DNA of 39,641 bases from positions 1-39,641 of the forward strand of contig CAVBJJ010000016.1 of NCBI GenBank assembly GCA_963595735.1. Reading direction: 5' to 3'. The DNA comes from CALWOS01 sp963595735. GTDB taxonomy: Bacteria; Bacillota; Clostridia; Oscillospirales; Oscillospiraceae. Every line of letters starts with the position of its first letter. Position 1 is the stretch's first letter. Positions 1 to 7,274 of this stretch are shown piece after piece. The position numbers and the translations under genes were made by a program. Under the pieces are notes generated by a model that saw only the letters and a list, made by a program, of their open reading frames with translations, did no database searches and was not told the origin of the DNA.

Positions 1-1
1 C

Positions 2-622
2 CACGACCCGGAGGAGCTGAGCCACTATTCCAACGCCACCACGGACTTTGAGTTCGCTTTCCCCTTTGGCTGGGGCGAGCTGTGGGGCGTTGCCAGCCGC
101 ACGGACTTTGACCTGACCGCCCACCAGACCACCTCCGGCAAGGATCAGACCTACTTTGATCAGGAAAGCGGCGAGCATTACATTCCCTATGTGATCGAGC
201 CGTCCCTGGGTGCGGATCGCGTGACCCTGGCCTTCCTGGTGGACGCCTATGACGAGGAAGTGGTGGACGCGGAGAAAAACGATGTGCGCACGGTGCTGCG
301 TCTGCATCCGGCGCTGGCGCCCTACAAGTGTGCGGTGCTGCCCCTGAGCAAAAAGCTGGCGGACAAGGGTCGGGAGATCCAGGCGGAGCTGAGCAAGTAC
401 TTCATGGTGGACTATGACGACGCCGGTTCTATCGGCAAGCGCTATCGCCGCCAGGATGAGGTCGGCACGCCCTTCTGCATCACGGTGGACTTCCAGACCG
501 TGGGCGACGACAAGACCCCGGCGGATCACTGCGTGACCATCCGCGAGCGCGACAGCATGGAGCAGGTGCGCATCCCTGTGGATCAGGTGAAGGCCTACCT
601 GGAAGAAAAGCTGGCGTTCTGA
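2..622 (+). CDS. glyS: Glycyl-tRNA synthetase, C-terminal part (partial)
   Basis: The gene enters from the left edge, and the first complete codon in frame starts at base 2. It charges tRNA-Gly with glycine in the cytoplasm. The visible 206 residues hold the end of the class II catalytic core: the stretch ELWGVASRTDFDL, then motif 3 (IEPSLGADRV, base 197 onward) with the Arg that contacts ATP. The anticodon-binding domain follows, with APYKCAVLPL and VGTPFCITVD as recognisable strands. This is the dimeric, eukaryote-like GlyRS typical of many Firmicutes, not the alpha2-beta2 form. The stop is at 620-622 and the next ORF begins one base later, so the two are probably cotranscribed. The N-terminal part and any T-box leader lie outside the window. 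Confidence 0.95.
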   Translation, partial: HDPEELSHYSNATTDFEFAFPFGWGELWGVASRTDFDLTAHQTTSGKDQTYFDQESGEHYIPYVIEPSLGADRVTLAFLVDAYDEEVVDAEKNDVRTVLRLHPALAPYKCAVLPLSKKLADKGREIQAELSKYFMVDYDDAGSIGKRYRRQDEVGTPFCITVDFQTVGDDKTPADHCVTIRERDSMEQVRIPVDQVKAYLEEKLAF

Positions 623-623
623 T

Positions 624-983
624 ATGACGGCAGGACAGGATTTTGTCAAAAAGATCCGCCCGGTGGGCTGCGTTCTGCTGCTGGCGCTGGGCGTGATCGT
701 AACGGTGCTGTGCTTTACCCACAACCGCGATCCCATCAAGGGGTACCAGCCCCCCGAGGACACCGCCTACTATGCGGCGCACCCCCAGGCGCTGGTGCAG
801 GAGCTGGAAAAAAGCGTGTTCCCGGCGCTGGAGGGGGAGGAGCAGGCCACCGTCACCCCGGACGGCAAGGTGCTGGTGTCCGTGGACGCGGAGCACTATA
901 TACTCACGCGGGGCGCGATCTTGCAGTATTTTGATTCCTCTCTGCTGGAGTTTGAACAGCCGGAGGAGACCGCAGGCGCGTAA
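624..983 (+). CDS. Small single-pass membrane protein of unknown function
   Basis: I do not recognise this 119-residue protein. A short basic N-terminus (VKKIRP) precedes one hydrophobic segment at about residues 14-31, so it is either a signal anchor or an uncleaved signal peptide with the rest outside the membrane. The remaining 85 or so residues are acidic and soluble-looking, with a short strand-rich stretch (VTPDGKVLVSVDAEHYILT). The start ATG lies one base after the glyS stop, and a strong hairpin follows 13 bases after its own stop. It therefore looks like the last gene of the glyS transcript. It has no strong Shine-Dalgarno sequence and probably relies on translational coupling to glyS. 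Confidence 0.6.
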   Translation: MTAGQDFVKKIRPVGCVLLLALGVIVTVLCFTHNRDPIKGYQPPEDTAYYAAHPQALVQELEKSVFPALEGEEQATVTPDGKVLVSVDAEHYILTRGAILQYFDSSLLEFEQPEETAGA

Positions 984-996
984 AAGTCATATACCA

Positions 997-1028
997 AACC
1001 CCAAAGCCCCGTCGGGGGCTTTGGGGTT
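997..1028 (+). terminator. Hairpin terminator after the glyS unit
   Basis: A perfect 14-bp stem (997-1010 with 1015-1028) closes a 4-base loop, GTCG. The downstream T-run is poor, so termination efficiency is uncertain, but the position between two genes fits a terminator. Confidence 0.6.
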
Positions 1029-1105
1029 ATACATATCCAAAGAAATTTGAAGTGCAAAAGCCGCCGCGCAGCCAAGCTGTGCAGCGGGCAAGAAAGGGAA
1101 TTGTT

Positions 1106-3010
1106 ATGCAGCATGGATTTGTCAAGCTGGCGGCGGCCACGCCGGAGATCCGGGTGGCGGAGCCGGAATATAACACCGCCGCGGCGCTGCGCGCTATGGA
1201 GCAGGCCGCTGCCGTGGGCGCAAAGCTGCTGGTGCTGCCGGAGCTTTGCCTGACGGGCTACACCTGTGAGGATCTGTTCCTCAGCCGCAGCCTGCTGGAC
1301 AGCGCCTGGGAAGGGCTGCTGCGCCTGAAGCAGGCAAGCCGTGGCATGGATCTTCTGGTATTCGCGGGGCTGCCGGTGGCGGTGGACGGGGCTTTGTATA
1401 ACTGCGCCGCCGCCCTGTACGAGGGGCGGCTGCTGGGGCTGGTTCCCAAAAGCCACATTCCCAATTATGGGGAGTTTTATGAGCGCCGCCGTTTCCAGCC
1501 CGCCCCGGCCAAAACGGAGCCGATTACCGTGCGCGGTGTGGAGACCGTGTTCGGTACCGACCAGCTGTTCTGCCATAGCAGGCTGCCGGAGCTGCGGGTC
1601 GCCTGCGAGCTGTGCGAGGATCTGTGGGTGCCCTGCCCGCCCTCCAGCCGTCACGCCCTCCACGGGGCAACGGTCATTGTCAACCTCTCCGCCAGCAACG
1701 AGCTGGTCACCAAGGATGAGTACCGCCGCAGCCTGGTTTCCCAGCAGAGCGCCCGTTTGGCGGCGGCCTATGTATACGCCAGTGCCGGAAAGGGAGAAAG
1801 CAGTACCGACCTGGTCTTTACCGGCCATGACATGATCTGCGAAAACGGTTCCATCTTGGCGCAGTCGGAGGAGACAAGCGGCCTGATCGCGGCGGAGGTG
1901 GATGTCCACCGGCTGGATCAGGAGCGCCGCCGGATGGGCACCTTTCCCACGCCGGAAACGGCCTATCGGCGTAGCTTTTGGGGCGGCGAGCTGACGGAAA
2001 CGCCTCTGACCCGGCGCTTTGCCCGCAATCCCTTTGTGCCGGCAGATCCGGCGCTGCGGGCAAGCCGCTGCGAAAAGATCTTAAGTCTGCAAAGCCTGGG
2101 GCTGTGCAAGCGTCTGGAGCACACCGGCTGCAAGCGGGTGGTCATCGGTCTGTCCGGCGGGCTGGATTCCACTCTGGCGCTGCTGGTCACCGTGCGTGCC
2201 TTTGACCGGCTGGGGCTGCCCCGGAAAAATGTTCTGGCCGTGACCATGCCCTGCTTCGGCACCACTGACCGCACCCGTTCCAACGCCTGGAAGCTGGGCG
2301 AGAGTTTGGGCGTGGAAATGCGGCAGATCGATATCGGGGAGAGTGTGCGGCTCCACTTCCGGGATATCGGCCACGATTACGACGATCACAATGTGGTCTT
2401 TGAAAACGGGCAGGCCAGAGAGCGCACCCAGGTGCTGATGGATCTGTCCAACGCCGTGTCGGGTATCGTCATCGGCACCGGTGATCTCAGCGAGCTGGCG
2501 CTGGGCTGGGCGACCTATAACGGCGATCACATGAGTATGTACGGCGTGAACACCGGCGTTCCCAAAACACTGGTGCGCCATCTGGTGCAGTATGTGGCGG
2601 ACAGCTGCGGCGTGCCCACGCTGGCGGAAACGCTCCGGGATGTGCTGGACACCCCGGTCAGTCCGGAGCTGCTGCCGGCGGAAAACGGCGAGATCAGCCA
2701 GAAAACGGAGGATCTGGTGGGGCCTTATGAGCTGCACGATTTCTTCCTGTACTATCTGATCCGCTGGGGCTTTCCGCCGAAAAAGGTGCTGCGCCTGGCG
2801 GAATATGTGTTTGCCGGCAGCTTTGACCGCGACACGATCCTGCACTGGCTGCGCACCTTTATCCGGCGTTTTTTCGGCCAGCAGTTCAAGCGCTCCTGCC
2901 TGCCGGACGGCCCCAAGGTGGGCAGCCTGTGCCTGTCTCCCCGGGGGGATTGGCGAATGCCCTCCGATGCCTGCCGGGATATTTGGCTGCGGGAGCTGGA
3001 GGAAGAATAA
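1106..3010 (+). CDS. nadE: Glutamine-dependent NAD(+) synthetase
   Basis: This enzyme makes NAD from deamido-NAD, ATP and glutamine, the last step of NAD synthesis, in the cytoplasm. The 634-residue product has the two-domain layout of glutamine-using NadE. An N-terminal nitrilase-like glutaminase domain shows the Glu-Lys-Cys triad: Glu46 (VLPELCLTGY), Lys115 (VPKSHIPNYGEF) and Cys170 (CELCEDLWVP). A C-terminal synthetase domain has the PP-loop SGGLDS at about residues 350-355. I chose the ATG at 1106 because AGAAAGGGA lies just upstream and the homologous region begins directly there; an in-frame ATG at 1052 would add 18 unlikely residues that run close to the terminator. It stands alone between two hairpin terminators. 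Confidence 0.95.
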   Translation: MQHGFVKLAAATPEIRVAEPEYNTAAALRAMEQAAAVGAKLLVLPELCLTGYTCEDLFLSRSLLDSAWEGLLRLKQASRGMDLLVFAGLPVAVDGALYNCAAALYEGRLLGLVPKSHIPNYGEFYERRRFQPAPAKTEPITVRGVETVFGTDQLFCHSRLPELRVACELCEDLWVPCPPSSRHALHGATVIVNLSASNELVTKDEYRRSLVSQQSARLAAAYVYASAGKGESSTDLVFTGHDMICENGSILAQSEETSGLIAAEVDVHRLDQERRRMGTFPTPETAYRRSFWGGELTETPLTRRFARNPFVPADPALRASRCEKILSLQSLGLCKRLEHTGCKRVVIGLSGGLDSTLALLVTVRAFDRLGLPRKNVLAVTMPCFGTTDRTRSNAWKLGESLGVEMRQIDIGESVRLHFRDIGHDYDDHNVVFENGQARERTQVLMDLSNAVSGIVIGTGDLSELALGWATYNGDHMSMYGVNTGVPKTLVRHLVQYVADSCGVPTLAETLRDVLDTPVSPELLPAENGEISQKTEDLVGPYELHDFFLYYLIRWGFPPKKVLRLAEYVFAGSFDRDTILHWLRTFIRRFFGQQFKRSCLPDGPKVGSLCLSPRGDWRMPSDACRDIWLRELEEE

Positions 3011-3020
3011 AGATTTATGA

Positions 3021-3048
3021 AAAAAGGCGTCCATTCGGGCGCCTTTTT
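3021..3048 (+). terminator. Rho-independent terminator after nadE
   Basis: The stem pairs 3021-3029 (AAAAAGGCG) with 3040-3048 (CGCCTTTTT), so it ends in a T-run. It lies 10 bases after the nadE stop. Confidence 0.8.
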
Positions 3049-3086
3049 CCATTTCCCCCCAACGCCGGAGAAAGCGCAAAAAACTG

Positions 3087-3115
3087 TTGACCGGACAGGG
3101 TTTTTGTGGTATAGT
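3087..3115 (+). promoter_or_regulatory. Sigma-A-type promoter of the rpmG-secE-nusG-rplKA operon
   Basis: A -35 box TTGACC (3087-3092) and a -10 box TATAGT (3110-3115) are separated by 17 bases. The leader to rpmG is about 115 bases long and holds an inverted CC/GG-rich stretch that I cannot assign. Confidence 0.8.
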
Positions 3116-3238
3116 ATTCCTACCTGTCCATTGGCAGGTTTGTTTTGGTGCGCAAAAATCGCCCAGCAAAGCTGCCAGCCCATACAGGGAGGCAACTGAC
3201 CCCCACAAGGGTCAAATTTTAAAGGAGGTGCCGAAAAT

Positions 3239-3388
3239 ATGCGCGTTAAAGTTACCCTCAGATGCAATGAGTGCAAGCAGCGGAACTATGACACGGTCAA
3301 GAACAAGAAGAATACCCCTGACCGTCTGGAGCTGAACAAGTTCTGCCCGTTCTGCCGCAAATACACCGTGCACAGCGAGACCAAATAA
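3239..3388 (+). CDS. rpmG: 50S ribosomal protein L33 (zinc-binding form)
   Basis: This is a 49-residue ribosomal protein of the large subunit near the E site. The sequence starts MRVKVTLRCNEC and carries two CxxC pairs (Cys9/Cys12 and Cys36/Cys39), which mark the zinc-containing C+ form. A strong AAAGGAGGTG lies 8 bases before the ATG. It heads the operon with secE (18 bases downstream), the standard order in Firmicutes. The C+ form tends to be used under zinc sufficiency; a cysteine-free paralogue, if any, is not in this window. Confidence 0.95.
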   Translation: MRVKVTLRCNECKQRNYDTVKNKKNTPDRLELNKFCPFCRKYTVHSETK

Positions 3389-3406
3389 ATCAGGGAGGCA
3401 GTAAGA

Positions 3407-3664
3407 ATGGCAAACGAAAAGCGTGAGACCAGTACTGCGCCCGTTAAGCGTGAGACTGGAAAACCCAGCCTCGGCAAGCGTATTTCCCGCTGGTTTCGGG
3501 ATATGCGCACCGAACTGAAAAAGGTCGTGTGGCCGACTCCCCAGCAGACTGCAAAGAACACCGGTGTGGCGCTGCTCGTTATGGCAGTTGCCGCCGTCGT
3601 GATCTGGGGCTTCGATACGCTGGCAGGTACCGGCGTGAAGCTGCTGATCCAGCTGGCAGGGTAA
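3407..3664 (+). CDS. secE: Preprotein translocase subunit SecE
   Basis: SecE stabilises SecY in the SecYEG protein-conducting channel of the cell membrane. The 85-residue product has the minimal single-span architecture of Gram-positive SecE: a basic N-terminal tail, the conserved amphipathic cytoplasmic helix (RWFRDMRTELKKVVWPT, about residues 26-42) and one transmembrane helix at about residues 50-70. The WPT motif is diagnostic. GGGAGG precedes the ATG. It lies between rpmG and nusG, as in most bacteria. Confidence 0.95.
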   Translation: MANEKRETSTAPVKRETGKPSLGKRISRWFRDMRTELKKVVWPTPQQTAKNTGVALLVMAVAAVVIWGFDTLAGTGVKLLIQLAG

Positions 3665-3670
3665 GGCATC

Positions 3671-4195
3671 ATGGCTGAAACTGCAAGATGGTATGTGATC
3701 CATACCTATTCCGGCTATGAAAATGCCGTTGCGACTGCGATCCTCAAGGCGGTGGAAAACCGCCGGATGCAGCATCTGATCGAAACGGTCAATATTCCGC
3801 TGGAAACCGTCATCGAGCACACCGAGGCCGGTGAGAAAACCGTGGAGCGCAAGCTTTTCCCCGGTTATGTTCTGGTGAAGATGATCCTCACCGACGAAAG
3901 CTGGCATCTGGTGCGCAATGTTCGTGGTGTTACCGGATTCGTGGGCAGCGCCGGCAAGGCCGAGCCCCTCTCCGATGAGGAAGTGGAGGCCATGGGCGTG
4001 GAGCGTCACGAGATCACCGTCGGCTACGAAGTCGGAGACTCCGTCAAGGTCGTTGACGGCCCGCTGGACGGCTTCTTCGGCGTTGTGGAAGAGCTGGAGC
4101 CCGGAAAGGACCGCGTGCGCGTGGTCGTGTCCATGTTCGGCCGGGAGACCCCGGTGGATCTGGAGCTGGATCAGGTCGAGCTTGTCAAGGACTGA
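3671..4195 (+). CDS. nusG: Transcription elongation/antitermination factor NusG
   Basis: NusG binds RNA polymerase and modulates pausing, termination and coupling to the ribosome. The 174-residue protein shows an N-terminal NGN domain (RWYVIHTYSGYENAV at residues 6-20; LFPGYVLVKM around 57-66; VRGVTGFVG around 84-92) and a C-terminal KOW domain (VKVVDGPLDGFFGVVEEL). The length matches the family. It starts 6 bases after secE, so the two are translationally close. Confidence 0.96.
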   Translation: MAETARWYVIHTYSGYENAVATAILKAVENRRMQHLIETVNIPLETVIEHTEAGEKTVERKLFPGYVLVKMILTDESWHLVRNVRGVTGFVGSAGKAEPLSDEEVEAMGVERHEITVGYEVGDSVKVVDGPLDGFFGVVEELEPGKDRVRVVVSMFGRETPVDLELDQVELVKD

Positions 4196-4210
4196 TCCCT
4201 CCGTGGACAA

Positions 4211-4249
4211 GCCCCGTTGCGGGGCGCAACCCGGCGGCAGGTAAGCCGG
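4211..4249 (+). other. Hairpins in the nusG-rplK spacer
   Basis: Two small stems lie in the spacer: GCCCC/GGGGC (4211-4215 with 4221-4225) and CCGGC/GCCGG (4231-4235 with 4245-4249). Neither is followed directly by a strong T-run. They may be a leader structure for rplK or a weak attenuator. I cannot assign a named family. Confidence 0.35.
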
Positions 4250-4287
4250 CCGCTTAGTTTTTATTTGAATTTTGGAGGTGCACAACA

Positions 4288-4713
4288 GTGGCACAGAAAG
4301 TTGTTGGATATGTCAGATTCCAGGTTCCCGCAGGTAAGGCGACTCCCGCCCCCCCTGTCGGTCCTGCCCTTGGTCAGTACGGTGTGAATATCGCCCAGTT
4401 CACCAAGGATTTTAACGAGCGCACAAAGGGCGACATGGGCATGATGATCCCCGTTGTCATCACGGTCTATGCCGACCGCAGCTTTACTTTTATCACCAAG
4501 ACCCCTCCCGCAGCCCTGCTCATCAAGAAGGCCTGCGGTATCGAGACCGCCTCCGGCGTGCCTCAGAAAGACAAAGTCGCCACCATCAGCAAGGAAGATG
4601 TCCGCAAGATCGCCGAGACCAAGATGAAGGATCTCAACTGCAGCAGCATCGAGTCTGCTATGAGCATGATCGCGGGTACCTGCCGCAGCATGGGCGTTGT
4701 AGTCGGCGACTAA
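4288..4713 (+). CDS. rplK: 50S ribosomal protein L11
   Basis: L11 forms part of the GTPase-associated centre of the large subunit and is needed for the stringent response via RelA. The 141-residue product shows the proline-rich N-terminal signature (PAGKATPAPPVGPALGQYGVNI) and the C-terminal RNA-binding domain ending in SMIAGTCRSMGVVV. The start codon is GTG at 4288, with GGAGGTG at 4274-4280. Its partner rplA follows after 71 bases that hold a likely L1-binding site. Confidence 0.97.
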   Translation: MAQKVVGYVRFQVPAGKATPAPPVGPALGQYGVNIAQFTKDFNERTKGDMGMMIPVVITVYADRSFTFITKTPPAALLIKKACGIETASGVPQKDKVATISKEDVRKIAETKMKDLNCSSIESAMSMIAGTCRSMGVVVGD

Positions 4714-4731
4714 TTTCCCCGGCGCGTCCCC

Positions 4732-4761
4732 GTGGGAGGATATTTCCATCCGACGAACCAC
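4732..4761 (+). promoter_or_regulatory. Likely L1 autoregulatory mRNA site before rplA
   Basis: An imperfect stem is visible: GTGG (4732-4735) with CCAC (4758-4761) and, inside it, GGAT (4738-4741) with ATCC (4748-4751), separated by an asymmetric internal loop. The 5' side reads GTGGGAGG, like the L1-binding helix of 23S rRNA. Ribosomal protein L1 is known to repress its own operon through such a mimic. The assignment is inferred from sequence resemblance and position. Confidence 0.5.
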
Positions 4762-4784
4762 ATAATTAAGGAGGATACACACAA

Positions 4785-5477
4785 GTGTTTAGAGGTAAAA
4801 ATTACAAAGAGAGCGAAAAGCTCATTGATAAAGCCCAGCAGTATGACCCCGCCGAGGCCTTTGCTCTGGTCGTCAAGACCAGCAAGGCCAAGTTCGATGA
4901 GACCGTCGAGCTCCATGTGAAGCTGGGTGTGGACAGCCGTCACGCCGACCAGCAGGTTCGCGGCGCCATCGTGCTGCCCCACGGCACCGGTAAGACTTCC
5001 CGCGTGCTGGTCTTCTGCAAGGAGGACAAGGTCGATGCCGCTCTGGCAGCAGGCGCGGATTACGCCGGCGGCCAGGAGCTGGTGCAGAAGATTCAGGGTG
5101 AGAACTGGTTCGAGTTCGACACGGTCATCGCTACCCCCGACATGATGGGTACCGTTGGCCGCCTGGGTAAGGTTCTGGGTCCCAAGGGCCTGATGCCCTC
5201 TCCCAAGGCCGGTACCGTTACCCCCGATGTGGCTCGCGCTGTCAGCGAAGCCAAGGCCGGTAAGATCGAGTACCGTCTGGACAAGACCAACATCATCCAC
5301 TGCCCCATCGGCAAGGTTTCTTTCGGTGCCGACAAGCTGGTGGAGAACTACAACACCCTCATCGGTGCGATCATCAAGGCCAAGCCCGCCGCTGCCAAGG
5401 GTCAGTACATCCGCAGCTGCGTGACCGCCAGCACCATGGGCCCCGGCGTGAAGATCAACGCTAATAAGCAGGCATAA
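4785..5477 (+). CDS. rplA: 50S ribosomal protein L1
   Basis: L1 builds the mobile L1 stalk at the E site and represses its own operon. The 230-residue product is full length and carries the typical blocks AQQYDPAEAFALV near the N-terminus, VVLPHGTGK-like (IVLPHGTGKTSRVLVF), TPDMMGTVGRLGKVLGPKGLMPSPKAGTV in the middle, and CVTASTMGPGVKIN at the C-terminus. The start is GTG at 4785, with AAGGAGG at 4768-4774. Unusually, rplJ and rplL do not follow; a structured repeat begins within 5 bases of the stop codon. Confidence 0.97.
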   Translation: MFRGKNYKESEKLIDKAQQYDPAEAFALVVKTSKAKFDETVELHVKLGVDSRHADQQVRGAIVLPHGTGKTSRVLVFCKEDKVDAALAAGADYAGGQELVQKIQGENWFEFDTVIATPDMMGTVGRLGKVLGPKGLMPSPKAGTVTPDVARAVSEAKAGKIEYRLDKTNIIHCPIGKVSFGADKLVENYNTLIGAIIKAKPAAAKGQYIRSCVTASTMGPGVKINANKQA

Positions 5478-5481
5478 GCCT

Positions 5482-5672
5482 GAGGCTGTTGAAAAACAGT
5501 CGGCTAGCGAAAACTCCGCAGCAGCGGGGGAGTTTGAGGGGGTCAAGACCCGCCTCAATCCGATAAACCGCCGCAGAAAGCCCCTCTGGGCTTTCCCACA
5601 GTATTTTGGCTTAGCCAAAATACTCGGCGGATAAGCGAAGTCAAAAAAGTTCAAGACTTTTTTGACAAGCTG
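5482..5672 (+). repeat. Structured dispersed repeat, copy 1
   Basis: This is a non-coding element of about 190 bp that aligns along its whole length with 19931-20122 and over most of its length with 20903-21053, all in the same orientation. Visible stems: CTCC/GGAG (5514-5517 with 5529-5532); TTGAGG/CCTCAA (5534-5539 with 5553-5558); an enclosing CCGCCG/CGGCGG (5568-5573 with 5625-5630) around two hairpins, 5576-5583 with 5588-5595 and 5600-5610 with 5614-5624; and a terminator-like stem 5640-5650 with 5656-5666 that has T-runs on both strands. The element is flanked by a 9-bp direct repeat AGGCATAAG (5470-5478 and 5673-5681). The left flank contains the rplA stop codon. Confidence 0.8.
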
Positions 5673-5700
5673 AGGCATAAGTCTGTTTTTCTAAAAACCA

Positions 5701-5737
5701 AAAGCTGTACAGGACGCTTGTCCCGTACAGCTTTTTT
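5701..5737 (+). terminator. Rho-independent terminator downstream of rplA and repeat copy 1
   Basis: A 10-bp outer stem (5701-5710 with 5725-5734) and an inner 4-bp stem (GGAC 5712-5715 with GTCC 5720-5723) are followed by a T-run. It probably ends the rpmG-rplA transcript. Confidence 0.85.
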
Positions 5738-5761
5738 GTATATACACCGGGTTGTTTGCGG

Positions 5762-5801
5762 CAAAAAACAAAAGACCTTCTGCCAAAGGCAGAAAGTCTT
5801 T
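5762..5801 (-). terminator. Rho-independent terminator of rpmB
   Basis: The stem 5771-5784 with 5788-5801 has a 3-base loop. On the minus strand it is followed by TGTTTTTTGC (5761-5770). It lies about 30 bases past the rpmB stop. Confidence 0.85.
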
Positions 5802-5832
5802 GTTTCGTGTTATAAGGCGTTGGTCACGCAGC

Positions 5833-6021
5833 TTACACTGCGCGCTCAACCTTGCCGCTGCGGAGGCAACGGGTACACGCATAAACGTGCTTGGGGCTGC
5901 CGTCCACAATTGCCTTGACGCGCTTGACATTGGGCTTCCAAGTACGATTGGAACGACGATGGGAATGGCTGACCTGAATGCCAAAACTCATACCCTTGTC
6001 GCAAAACTCACACTTTGCCAT
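5833..6021 (-). CDS. rpmB: 50S ribosomal protein L28 (zinc-binding form)
   Basis: This is a 62-residue large-subunit protein. It begins MAKCEFCDKGMSFG and has two CxxC pairs (MAKCEFC and CTRC), the zinc-containing version. The core SHSHRRSNRTWKPNV is diagnostic for L28. The start at 6021 is set by AAGGAGGTGC just upstream; longer in-frame starts run into the promoter. It is a single-gene unit with its own promoter (6070-6098) and terminator, divergent from hprK. Confidence 0.95.
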   Translation of the reverse strand: MAKCEFCDKGMSFGIQVSHSHRRSNRTWKPNVKRVKAIVDGSPKHVYACTRCLRSGKVERAV

Positions 6022-6069
6022 TTTACTGCCGCACCTCCTTGCATGATAGTCTATCAAAATAGCTTTACT

Positions 6070-6098
6070 AGCATAACAGATATCAGCAGAAAATGCAA
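6070..6098 (-). promoter_or_regulatory. Sigma-A-type promoter of rpmB
   Basis: On the minus strand, a -35 box TTGCAT (6093-6098) and a -10 box TATGCT (6070-6075) have a 17-base spacer. Confidence 0.7.
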
Positions 6099-6116
6099 GC
6101 ATTTTTTTCAGATTCC

Positions 6117-6132
6117 TTTCCCAAATGGGAAA
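6117..6132. promoter_or_regulatory. Inverted repeat between divergent rpmB and hprK promoters
   Basis: TTTCCCA and TGGGAAA form a 7-2-7 inverted repeat. It sits 19 bases upstream of the rpmB -35 box and 37 bases upstream of the hprK -35 box. It could be a regulator-binding site, but nothing else supports that. Confidence 0.3.
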
Positions 6133-6168
6133 AGTTTTTCTCCGGCCGGGAAGAATGGGGAAAACGGC

Positions 6169-6197
6169 TTGAAAAATCCCGCCGTGCCATATACAAT
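6169..6197 (+). promoter_or_regulatory. Sigma-A-type promoter of the hprK operon
   Basis: The -35 box TTGAAA (6169-6174) and the -10 box TACAAT (6192-6197) have a 17-base spacer. The start codon of hprK is about 95 bases downstream. Confidence 0.7.
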
Positions 6198-6292
6198 ATA
6201 AAGTAAGAGTGTTCCCGCCGCAAAGGCCGAAAAAAACGGGTTTGCCGGGCGGGAGACAGGCAGAAAATGCATAAGATTTCGGAGGTGCTGGT

Positions 6293-7228
6293 ATGGGAAA
6301 ATATGCCGTAAAGCTGGAGACCCTGGAAAAAGAACTGGAGCTGGAAGTGATCTACAAACCGGAGGACTATGAGGAGATCCTCATCAGTGTTTCCGTGCTG
6401 ACCCGTCCCGGTCTGGCGCTGACCGGATTCTATGACTATTTTGACTCCAAGCGCATTCTGATCTTCGGAAAAATGGAGTGGGCGTATCTGTGCAGTCTGG
6501 ACGAGGGCGAGCGGAAAATGCGGGTGGACGCGCTGTTTTCCCGGCATCCGGCGGCCATGGTCGTATCCAACACGGCGGAGGTCATGGAGGAGCTGAAGGA
6601 GGCCGCGGAGCGCTACGGCGTACCTCTGCTGTTCACCGACCGGAACACCTCGGAGAGCATGAGCCGCCTGACCACCGCGCTCAATCGCCATCTGGCGCCC
6701 CGCTCCACCATCCACGGTGTTCTCGTGGAGGTGTATGGCGAGGGAATGCTCATCACCGGCGACAGCGGTGTGGGCAAAAGCGAAACGGCGCTGGAGCTGA
6801 TCAAGCGCGGTCACCGGCTGATCGCGGACGACGCGGTGGAGATCCGCAGCGTTTCTGCCAGCCGTCTGGTGGGCGCGGCGCCGGAGATGATCCGCTATTA
6901 CATGGAACTGCGGGGCATTGGCGTGGTGGATGTGCGGCATCTGTTCGGCATCGGCGCGGTAAAGCCTTCCGGCTCTATTGACATGGTTGTGAACCTGATC
7001 AAATGGGACGAAAACAAAGTCTATGACCGGTTGGGACTGGACACCCAGTACACCGAAATTCTGGGCGTCAAGCTGCCCCAGGTGACTATTCCCGTGGCGC
7101 CCGGCCGGAATCTGGCCGTGATTTTGGAGCTGGCGGCCATGAACAACCGCCAGAAAAACGCGGGCTACAACGCCGCAGAGATTTTGGCGCAGCACCACGA
7201 CGCCGCCATCAACGCCGGCGGGTTTTAA
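6293..7228 (+). CDS. hprK: HPr kinase/phosphorylase
   Basis: HprK phosphorylates and dephosphorylates Ser46 of HPr, the switch of carbon catabolite control in Firmicutes. The 311-residue protein has the N-terminal MurF-like domain followed by the kinase domain: P-loop GDSGVGKS (residues 156-163), then the family signature RGIGVVDVRHLFGIGAVK and the acidic pair IADD. GGAGGTG precedes the ATG. It heads a run of five conserved genes (hprK, murB, rapZ, yvcK, whiA) transcribed from the promoter at 6169-6197. Confidence 0.96.
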   Translation: MGKYAVKLETLEKELELEVIYKPEDYEEILISVSVLTRPGLALTGFYDYFDSKRILIFGKMEWAYLCSLDEGERKMRVDALFSRHPAAMVVSNTAEVMEELKEAAERYGVPLLFTDRNTSESMSRLTTALNRHLAPRSTIHGVLVEVYGEGMLITGDSGVGKSETALELIKRGHRLIADDAVEIRSVSASRLVGAAPEMIRYYMELRGIGVVDVRHLFGIGAVKPSGSIDMVVNLIKWDENKVYDRLGLDTQYTEILGVKLPQVTIPVAPGRNLAVILELAAMNNRQKNAGYNAAEILAQHHDAAINAGGF

Positions 7229-7274
7229 GAAGCCTGCCTCGGCAACCATATTTTATATTTTCCGGAGGATATCC

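Noticed and set aside
5482..5672. Repeat copy 1 as a coding region (minus-strand tail reading through it)
   Set aside because: Frames through the repeat copies differ between copies and the conserved features are stems, not codons.
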